Positions 15,843 through 19,847 of a stretch of DNA of 19,847 nucleotides are shown in pieces. The first letter of the stretch is position 1, and every line of letters begins with the position of its first letter. The notes beneath the pieces are model-generated. The model made no database searches, was not told the DNA's origin, and was given only the letters and a program-made list of their open reading frames with translations. Source of the stretch: Euryarchaeota archaeon UBA39 (lineage in GTDB: Archaea; Thermoplasmatota; Poseidoniia; Poseidoniales; Thalassarchaeaceae); contig DAQW01000032.1 in assembly GCA_002503045.1 (NCBI GenBank), forward strand, positions 9,185 to 29,031, written 5' to 3'. The translations under genes were made by a program, and so were the position numbers.

Positions 15843-16709
15843 ATGTCCAATGCATTCGTAGTTTATGTTAGAAATGAAGAGCAAGTGCTTCTTATGAAGC
15901 GTGCAGATAGTGTTAGTGAGTTCCCTCTAGCTTGGGACGGTATCTTTGGGGTTGGCGATGCATCTGATTTAGATACAGTTTTTCAGCGAATCAAAGAAGC
16001 TACTGGACTTGAATCCGATAAGATTACTCATATTCGAACCGGAGAACCCAGGGGTCTTGCCTTTGGAAATGTACTGAATGAAGTCACTCCAGTTTTGGTA
16101 GCTACAGATGAAACACATGTTGTACCTGCTGCGCTTTATTCAGAATTTGATTGGGTAGATGCTGGTGATATGAGAACTAAGGATTACTCAATTCCATCTT
16201 TAGTTGAGATGTATGGGGATGTTGGAAGTTATCTTTACATCTTGAAGACCTCAATCGGACAAGAAGCAAATGTCGCAAATGAGATTCGTGCACGTCTTTC
16301 AGGTTCCGGTTCTCTTGCAGATGTTGTTCCAGAAATATATGCTGTTTTACAATCAGATCACATGAGGGGATACATCTTTGTTGAAGCATCAGCCCAACAT
16401 CATGTTGAGAAATTAATCGGAAGGGCTGGGAATAGAACAACACCATTGAAAAATTGTCGTAAGGTATTGGATGGCGAGGCTCCATTCAGAGATATTTTCC
16501 CTCATCTTGAACCTAAGGCTGCAACTGCAGGTATTTCCGAGGGAGATATTGTCGAAGTTCGTCTCGGGGCATTCAAAGGGCAACGTGCTCGCGTAACTAA
16601 TATTGCAGACACTAAGGAAGAGATTACTGTGGAATTATTCGATGCACCAGTACCAATCCCTCTAACTGTTCGTGCAGACCAAATCAGGGTAACTCAGAGA
16701 GTGGAGTAG
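15843..16709 (+). CDS. spt5: Transcription elongation factor Spt5/NusG fused to an N-terminal degenerate Nudix-like domain
   Basis: 288 residues, about twice the usual archaeal Spt5 of about 145-150. Residues 129-222 are the NGN domain (YLYILKTSIGQE, MRGYIFVEA at about 174-182), which binds the RNA polymerase clamp. Residues 231-288 are the KOW domain (EGDIVEVRLGAFKGQRARV). Residues 3-115 look like a Nudix fold: AFVVYVRNEEQVLLMKR, a W-x-G-x-x-GVG turn at 31-38, then QRIKEATGL at 48-56 in the place of the Nudix box REUxEExGU, and FDWVDAGDM near the end. Only one of the two metal-binding glutamates is kept (E52; the second is A53) and the preceding RE is QR, so catalysis is unlikely. A strong ribosome binding site at 15831 supports the long form. 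Known: Spt5 with Spt4 aids elongation and couples RNA polymerase to the ribosome. Inference: the extension is a ligand- or protein-binding module. Confidence 0.88.
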   Translation: MSNAFVVYVRNEEQVLLMKRADSVSEFPLAWDGIFGVGDASDLDTVFQRIKEATGLESDKITHIRTGEPRGLAFGNVLNEVTPVLVATDETHVVPAALYSEFDWVDAGDMRTKDYSIPSLVEMYGDVGSYLYILKTSIGQEANVANEIRARLSGSGSLADVVPEIYAVLQSDHMRGYIFVEASAQHHVEKLIGRAGNRTTPLKNCRKVLDGEAPFRDIFPHLEPKAATAGISEGDIVEVRLGAFKGQRARVTNIADTKEEITVELFDAPVPIPLTVRADQIRVTQRVE

Positions 16710-16719
16710 TTTCGCACCG

Positions 16720-16728
16720 ATTAAATAC
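16720..16728 (+). promoter_or_regulatory. Candidate TATA box of the L11-L1-L10-L12 operon
   Basis: ATTAAATAC lies 40-48 bases before the L11 start, in the 58-base spacer after spt5. With the usual 24-26-base distance to the transcription start, the message would begin near 16750, just ahead of the ribosome binding site. A short A/T-rich match judged by eye. Confidence 0.4.
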
Positions 16729-16751
16729 AGGAAGGAAGTCGCCGCGCTGCT

Positions 16752-16761
16752 AAAGGAGAGG
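16752..16761 (+). promoter_or_regulatory. Ribosome binding site of truncated uL11
   Basis: AAAGGAGAGG ends 6 bases before ATG 16768. It decides the start of the shortened L11 gene and shows that the missing N-terminal domain is not simply a start-codon error. Confidence 0.7.
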
Positions 16762-16767
16762 AATCAC

Positions 16768-17046
16768 ATGTCTGCACGCAACGAAACCCCCCATGTCATC
16801 AACCAGACTTTGGGTGTTCCGAAGTGTAATGGTAGTTGGGAAGCTTCTACTGAGAATCTGACAATGGATCAGGTAAAGCAGATTGCTGAGAAACAAGCAG
16901 ATCGTCTTACCGGTGCAACACTTTTCGCTCGTTGCCGAGAGGTAATGGGTACATGTGTTGCTATGCGTGTAAGAGTAGAAGGACTTGAGCCTAAAGAGGC
17001 ATTAAAACAGATGAAGGAGGGTGCTTTCGAAGCGCACTTTTCCTAA
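16768..17046 (+). CDS. rpl11: Ribosomal protein uL11, C-terminal domain only (N-terminal domain missing)
   Basis: 92 residues against about 155-165 in other archaea. Residues 31-85 match the uL11 C-terminal rRNA-binding domain: LTMDQVKQIAEKQADRL, then CREVMGTCVAMRVRVEG, then PKEALKQMKEG. Residues 7-28 (TPHVINQTLGVPKCNGSWEAS) align with the last helix and linker of the N-terminal domain of archaeal L11, usually of the form ALIKKELGxEKGSGE. Everything before it, including the GPPLGP segment, is absent. It is not encoded in any frame of the 58 bases upstream. Known: the C-terminal domain binds the GTPase-associated centre of 23S rRNA, and the N-terminal domain contacts translation factors and L10. 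The strong ribosome binding site at 16752 and the position between spt5 and L1 make a genuine, expressed gene likely. An assembly or natural deletion is the alternative. Confidence 0.82.
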   Translation: MSARNETPHVINQTLGVPKCNGSWEASTENLTMDQVKQIAEKQADRLTGATLFARCREVMGTCVAMRVRVEGLEPKEALKQMKEGAFEAHFS

Positions 17047-17058
17047 TCTGTCACGCAG

Positions 17059-17097
17059 CGCGGGAGAGGGCTTGCCCTCGCTGACCGCGGAGGTGAT
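17059..17097 (+). promoter_or_regulatory. Structured leader of L1: probable L1 autoregulatory site plus Shine-Dalgarno
   Basis: CGCGG (17059-17063) pairs with CCGCG (17085-17089), and GAGGGC (17066-17071) pairs with GCCCTC (17074-17079). The two helices are parted by an asymmetric internal loop, GA on the left and GCTGA on the right. Directly after, and sharing base 17089, is GGAGGTGAT, a perfect complement of the 16S 3' end, 5 bases before ATG 17103. Known: L1 binds two short helices joined by an asymmetric loop both in 23S rRNA and in its own mRNA, in bacteria and in Methanococcus. Inference: L1 binding here would block initiation on the L1-L10-L12 message. Confidence 0.55.
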
Positions 17098-17102
17098 TAA
17101 AA

Positions 17103-17747
17103 ATGAGAGAAAAAATTCAGGAAGCAATTCAACAGGCCCTAGACGAGGCCCCAGATCGAAAGTTCGTAGAGACTTTGGAGTTCTCTTTTACAATCAAGGA
17201 TGTAGATTTGAAGAATCCATCAAATAGGATACAGGAAGAAATCCGTCTACCCAATGGTCGTGGGAAAGATATCTCAATTGCTATGTTTGCATCTGGAGAG
17301 ATGGCAGTGAAGGCAAAGAATGCTGGAGTTGACGTAATAGATCCAGCTACCATCGAAGACTTGGGCGGTAATCGTCAACAAGCACGTAAAATAGCAAAGA
17401 AATACGATTTCTTCCTTTCAGAAGTACCTCATATGGGTAGTATCGGTCGTTTCCTTGGTCAGGTTCTAGGTCCACGTGGTAAGATGCCTCGCCCAGTCCC
17501 TCCTGTCATGGATATAGACTCTCTAAGTAAGGGTCTCAGAACCACCTCGATGATTCGTTCTCGTGACAAAATTACATTCCATGGGCCAATAGGTTCTCGA
17601 TCCCAGACTATTGATGAGTTGACTGAGAATGCAATGGCGATTTGGAACCGTGTAATGAGTAAACTCGAACGTGGTCACAACAATATTCGCTCATGTTATG
17701 TCAAGACATCAATGGGTCCATCTGTCAAGATTGAGGTGATTAATTGA
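17103..17747 (+). CDS. rpl1: Ribosomal protein uL1
   Basis: 214 residues, the usual archaeal length. Domain I is formed by both ends of the chain; the conserved FSFTIKDVDLKNPSNRI segment and its C-terminal strand (SCYVKTSMGPSVKIEV) make up the rRNA-binding face. Domain II is inserted between, with SEVPHMGSIGRFLGQVLGPRGKMPRP at about 107-132, including the signature GxVLGPRGKMPxP. Known: uL1 forms the L1 stalk that guides deacylated tRNA from the E site, and in many organisms represses translation of its own operon. A strong Shine-Dalgarno and a hairpin that fits an L1 target lie just upstream. The stop TGA overlaps the TTG start of the L10 gene, implying coupled translation. Confidence 0.95.
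   Translation: MREKIQEAIQQALDEAPDRKFVETLEFSFTIKDVDLKNPSNRIQEEIRLPNGRGKDISIAMFASGEMAVKAKNAGVDVIDPATIEDLGGNRQQARKIAKKYDFFLSEVPHMGSIGRFLGQVLGPRGKMPRPVPPVMDIDSLSKGLRTTSMIRSRDKITFHGPIGSRSQTIDELTENAMAIWNRVMSKLERGHNNIRSCYVKTSMGPSVKIEVIN
17733..17740 (+). promoter_or_regulatory. Ribosome binding site that sets the TTG start of uL10
   Basis: GAGGTGAT lies inside the last codons of L1, 3 bases before TTG 17744. The next in-frame Met codons come about 40 residues later and would remove a conserved part of the protein, so the TTG is the likely start, overlapping the L1 stop as TTGA. Confidence 0.75.
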
Positions 17748-18763
17748 TTCCTAAAGCAGCTCAGTGGAAGAAAGACCGTGTAGGTCAACTTGAAGATATA
17801 CTCAAGTCTGAAGGAGTTGTTGGAATTGTAGATATTTCTGGAGTTCCGGCAACTAACATGTTAGATATGCGTGCAAATCTTAGAGATGGTATGACTGCTA
17901 CAATGGCTAAGAAAACTCTAATTCGACGTGCATGGAGTAATGCAGGTCTCGATGAAGGACATTTAGAGGTACTCCTCGATGGCGTAGTACAGCCAATGTT
18001 GGTTCATACTGAAAATTACAATGCTTTCCAATTATACAAAGAGTTGGACAAGACTCGCCAAGGCCGTGCCGCAAAGGATGGAGAGATTGCTCCTGACGAT
18101 ATCACAGTGGAAGCTGGAGAAACAGAATTTGCACCTGGTCCTATTGTAGGTGAATTAGGCGCTGTAGGTATACCTGCTAAGATTGACAAGGGTAAGGTTG
18201 TAATTCAGAAGACAACCACAGTTGTTCAGGCAGGAGATCCTATTGAAGGAGACCTTGGAATGATGTTATCTAAGTTAGGAATCAACCCTATCGAAATTGG
18301 ACTAATTCTTTCAGGTGTAATTGAAGAAGGTACAGTTCTCCCTGCAGATTCTCTAAATATTGATTCAGATGCTTTCAGAAGCGATATCATTACTGCTATG
18401 TCTGGAGCATTCAATCTTGCATGTAATGTTTCTTGGTTTACATCTGAGACACTGCCAACATTGCTTTCCAAGGCCAGTACAGAGGCATTCAATGTCGCTG
18501 TTGAAGCTGGTGTTTCCAATGAGAAGACCATCCCGGTCTTTATTTCGCGCGCCCAAGGTCGCGCTTTGGCTCTTGCAGGCCATCTAGATTCCTCTGCCCT
18601 GGACGATGAAATCGCCGGGATGCTCGGTGCAGCAGCGGCTTCGGCTGTTGTTGTTGCTGATGCTCCAGATGATGAGGCTGCAGAAGCAGCTGATGAAACC
18701 AAGGAAGAGGAAGAAGAGGAAGAAGAGGGTGGCTTTGGCGGCCTCGGAGATCTCTTCGGTTAA
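17744..18763 (+). CDS. rplP0: Ribosomal stalk protein uL10 (P0)
   Basis: 339 residues, standard for archaeal P0. Order of parts: the rRNA-binding domain at about 1-105 (IVDISGVPATNMLDMRANLR, KKTLIRRA), the extra alpha/beta domain found only in archaea and eukaryotes at about 106-215 (FAPGPIVGELGAVGIPAKIDKGKVVI), then a helical spine of about 215-300 where L12 dimers attach, an Ala-rich hinge, and an acidic tail with eight glutamates ending GGFGGLGDLFG. Known: P0 with uL11 anchors the stalk to 23S rRNA and its tail, like that of L12, recruits translation GTPases. Translation begins at a TTG that overlaps the L1 stop. From about 18530 on, codon use turns noticeably more GC-rich than in the first two thirds of the gene. 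The tail is nearly the same as that of L12, 26 bases downstream. Confidence 0.95.
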   Translation: MIPKAAQWKKDRVGQLEDILKSEGVVGIVDISGVPATNMLDMRANLRDGMTATMAKKTLIRRAWSNAGLDEGHLEVLLDGVVQPMLVHTENYNAFQLYKELDKTRQGRAAKDGEIAPDDITVEAGETEFAPGPIVGELGAVGIPAKIDKGKVVIQKTTTVVQAGDPIEGDLGMMLSKLGINPIEIGLILSGVIEEGTVLPADSLNIDSDAFRSDIITAMSGAFNLACNVSWFTSETLPTLLSKASTEAFNVAVEAGVSNEKTIPVFISRAQGRALALAGHLDSSALDDEIAGMLGAAAASAVVVADAPDDEAAEAADETKEEEEEEEEGGFGGLGDLFG

Positions 18764-18774
18764 AATAAAAAAAA

Positions 18775-18782
18775 GAAGGTGA
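18775..18782 (+). promoter_or_regulatory. Ribosome binding site of L12 in an A-rich spacer
   Basis: GAAGGTGA lies 6 bases before ATG 18789. The 25-base spacer after L10 is otherwise almost all A, which would keep the site unstructured; high initiation is expected because L12 is needed in several copies per ribosome. Confidence 0.6.
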
Positions 18783-18788
18783 AAAAAA

Positions 18789-19100
18789 ATGGAATACGTA
18801 TACGCTGCTATGTTACTGCATTCGGCTGAGAAAGGAATAGATGATAAGACTGTCACAGCGGTTCTAACTGCTGCTGGTGTAGATGCTGATAAAGCAAGAG
18901 TCAAGGCTCTTGTTGCATCTTTGTCGGATGTCGACATTGGTGAAGCAATGGCTACTGCTGTTGCTGCTCCAGTGGCTGCTGGAGCTCCAGCAGCTGTTGG
19001 TGGCGGAGATGCCCCAGCAGCCGTTGAAGAAGCACCGGCTGAAGAAGAAGAAGAAGAAGAGGGCGGCGGATTCGGCGGCCTCGGCGATCTCTTCGGCTAA
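18789..19100 (+). CDS. rpl12: Ribosomal stalk protein P1/aL12
   Basis: 103 residues, typical of the archaeal P1/L12 family, which is unrelated to bacterial L7/L12. The N-terminal dimerisation domain (MEYVYAAMLLHSAEKGIDDKTV, then LTAAGVDADKARVKALVASLSDVD) covers about 1-58. It is followed by an Ala/Gly/Pro-rich flexible hinge and an acidic tail EEEEEEEGGGFGGLGDLFG. Known: several dimers sit on the L10 spine and their tails bind elongation factors and the recycling ATPase ABCE1. It closes the L11-L1-L10-L12 operon. The last bases of the gene are almost the same as the end of the L10 gene. Confidence 0.95.
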   Translation: MEYVYAAMLLHSAEKGIDDKTVTAVLTAAGVDADKARVKALVASLSDVDIGEAMATAVAAPVAAGAPAAVGGGDAPAAVEEAPAEEEEEEEGGGFGGLGDLFG

Positions 19101-19126
19101 TCAGAAGTTGCATTTCAGATCGGAAA

Positions 19127-19142
19127 CCCGTAATTATACGGG
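19127..19142 (+). terminator. Perfect hairpin after L12
   Basis: CCCGTA at 19127-19132 and TACGGG at 19137-19142 form a 6-base-pair stem with an ATTA loop, 26 bases past the L12 stop. It may end or protect the operon message, but there is no following T-rich run, so a true terminator is not proved. Two further hairpins follow. Confidence 0.4.
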
Positions 19143-19160
19143 ATTGACTGTGGATTACTG

Positions 19161-19211
19161 GCCGTTCGGCAAAACGGACGGACGCCACTGGGCGGTCTCA
19201 TCCCCCCAGTG
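19161..19211 (+). ncRNA. GC-rich spacer with two more hairpins, possible structured RNA or 5' leader
   Basis: After the first hairpin the spacer continues with CCGTT 19162-19166 pairing AACGG 19173-19177 (an alternative is GCCG/CGGC at 19161-19164 and 19167-19170), then CACTGGG 19186-19192 pairing CCCAGTG 19205-19211 with a 12-base loop. The region is clearly richer in G and C than the genome around it. It could be the structured leader of the downstream gene, a processed 3' end of the ribosomal message or a small RNA. No known RNA family is recognised. Confidence 0.3.
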
Positions 19212-19235
19212 TCCAGACTACATCAATCCGAAGTG

Positions 19236-19775
19236 ATGATGACACATGACGTTCTCGAGTCTATTGTGAGCTACGCTACAGTGTATGAGATTCCAGTCAG
19301 TGTTGGCTCTGTTGACGCTGTTCGTTCTTTCAGAATTATAGCAGAAAGTGCTGGATGGAGTGTAACTCGTCATGAAGGTAAGAGGCCAGTACATCGTATG
19401 GCGATCATAATGCCACTTCAACAGTCAGTTCGAACTTTTGGGATAGTTATTGACAATGGTCCACTTGAGGGCGCTGCTATGCAGGCTTGGTCACATACTC
19501 CTGGTTCTGCTGGAGAAATTACAACAACTGAATGGGTACTTCCTGAATCAATAGATGAAAACATTTGGAATGATTTTATCTGTGCTTGGTCTGCAGATTT
19601 ACCGAGAGTTCCTAATCGCTGGACATTTTGGGAAAGAAGTAGAATAGGATACATGTTACCGGAATATGGTAGATCAAAACGAAGGTTAGGAAGATGGGGA
19701 TTGGACCCTAAGTGGAAAAAAATCTCTGATATTGAAGTGAATTGGCCTCCTATTTACATTGATGAATCTGAATAA
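19236..19775 (+). CDS. Uncharacterised soluble protein downstream of the stalk operon
   Basis: About 179 residues from ATG 19236 (another ATG follows at once; an in-frame GTG lies at 19209 but sits in the hairpin). The product has no signal peptide or membrane span. The first 80 residues look alpha/beta with an EIPVSVGSVDAVRSFRIIAESAGW segment; the C-terminal third is strikingly rich in Trp, Arg and Pro (PNRWTFWERSRIGYML, GRWGLDPKWKK, VNWPPIYIDE). I do not recognise a family. Its place next to ribosomal protein genes, where many archaea have alaS or translation genes, allows a translation-linked role, but nothing in the sequence proves this. It overlaps the next gene by 14 bases, so the two are probably co-translated. 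Confidence 0.7.
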   Translation: MMTHDVLESIVSYATVYEIPVSVGSVDAVRSFRIIAESAGWSVTRHEGKRPVHRMAIIMPLQQSVRTFGIVIDNGPLEGAAMQAWSHTPGSAGEITTTEWVLPESIDENIWNDFICAWSADLPRVPNRWTFWERSRIGYMLPEYGRSKRRLGRWGLDPKWKKISDIEVNWPPIYIDESE

Positions 19776-19847
19776 ATCAAACGGGACATTGAAGAACATA
19801 GGCCCTTCATATCGCTACATGGACCTAGCGGAGATGTTCCAAGATCG
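19762..19847 (+). CDS. 5' end of an unidentified gene cut by the window edge
   Basis: From ATG 19762 the frame is open to the right edge for 28 codons, overlapping the end of the preceding gene by 14 bases. A second in-frame ATG at 19819 lies just ahead of DLAEMFQDR. Too little is present to assign a function. Confidence 0.4.
   Translation, partial: MNLNKSNGTLKNIGPSYRYMDLAEMFQD

Noticed and set aside
16209..16215. Internal Met codon 123 of spt5 as the true start, making the Nudix-like part a separate or spurious frame
   Set aside because: There is no stop between the parts, the Nudix-like part has a protein-like pattern, and the only strong ribosome binding site is at 15831 before ATG 15843. 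Still listed as the main way to refute the fusion.
18226..18937. Long minus-strand open frames (158 and 117 codons) across L10 and L12
   Set aside because: They mirror Ala/Glu-rich codons of two certain ribosomal protein genes and give Ser/Ala-rich products.
19233..19239. GTGATGA resembling the C box of a C/D guide RNA
   Set aside because: No D box (CUGA) or C'/D' pair occurs at suitable distance, and the string coincides with the ATGATG start of the downstream gene.
1..19847. CRISPR arrays, tRNA or rRNA genes, insertion sequences, integrases, prophage genes
   Set aside because: No regularly spaced repeats, T-arm-like GGTTC-A-A motifs in a cloverleaf context, transposase motifs or flanking inverted repeats were seen. 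The repeats found are protein-coding (TSP3, Asp run).

Overview
The window looks like a piece of an archaeal chromosome, most likely a planktonic marine euryarchaeon of the Marine Group II/III type (Thermoplasmatota, 'Poseidoniia'). This rests on four things seen together. There is an archaeal block ftsZ-secE-spt5(nusG)-rpl11-rpl1-rpl10(P0)-rpl12(P1). Two very large secreted proteins end in a C-terminal membrane anchor, one of them with aspartate-rich thrombospondin-3-like repeats. There is an AK6/Fap7-type kinase. A bacterial-looking PgsA sits in an otherwise archaeal setting. The taxon is inferred by pattern recognition; no 16S rRNA or tRNA gene was found.

Layout. Positions 1-1406 hold the 3' part of a PD-(D/E)XK (RecB/AddB/Cas4-like) nuclease gene that is open at the left edge, then a two-span small membrane protein whose start overlaps its stop. 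Positions 1446-2870 encode an M20 metallopeptidase. Positions 2934-4469 encode a soluble coiled-coil protein and a phosphatidylserine/archaetidylserine decarboxylase; the latter runs tail-to-tail with no gap into a CAX-type Ca2+/H+ antiporter (4470-5663, minus). An AK6-like kinase (5741-6250) is read away from the antiporter and runs tail-to-tail, with overlapping stop codons, into a PgsA-type CDP-alcohol phosphatidyltransferase (minus). This first third is therefore rich in membrane-lipid and ion-homeostasis genes.

Positions 6980-14238 are a cell-surface region. A 1074-residue FN3/Ig-like secreted protein is followed after 9 bases by a TPR-like cytoplasmic protein. These converge on a 1075-residue WD40/TSP3 surface protein with a C-terminal cytoplasmic zinc ribbon.

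A 124-base divergent spacer with nested palindromes then leads into the core block: ftsZ, secE, spt5, and the L11-L1-L10-L12 stalk operon, ending in a GC-rich spacer with three hairpins and an unrecognised 188-residue-class protein. A further gene begins at 19762 and runs off the right edge.

The most unusual features are in the core block. Spt5/NusG carries an N-terminal extension of about 125 residues that reads as a degenerate Nudix domain. The next gene, uL11, is reduced to 92 residues: its C-terminal rRNA-binding domain is complete, but nearly the whole N-terminal domain is missing. Upstream of L1 lies a two-helix, asymmetric-loop RNA element abutting a perfect Shine-Dalgarno sequence, which looks like an L1 autoregulatory target. 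Downstream genes of this operon carry strong GAGGTGAT-type ribosome binding sites, whereas most other genes here have none and may be leaderless. No CRISPR array, insertion sequence, integrase, rRNA or tRNA was seen, and no gap exceeds 300 bases.
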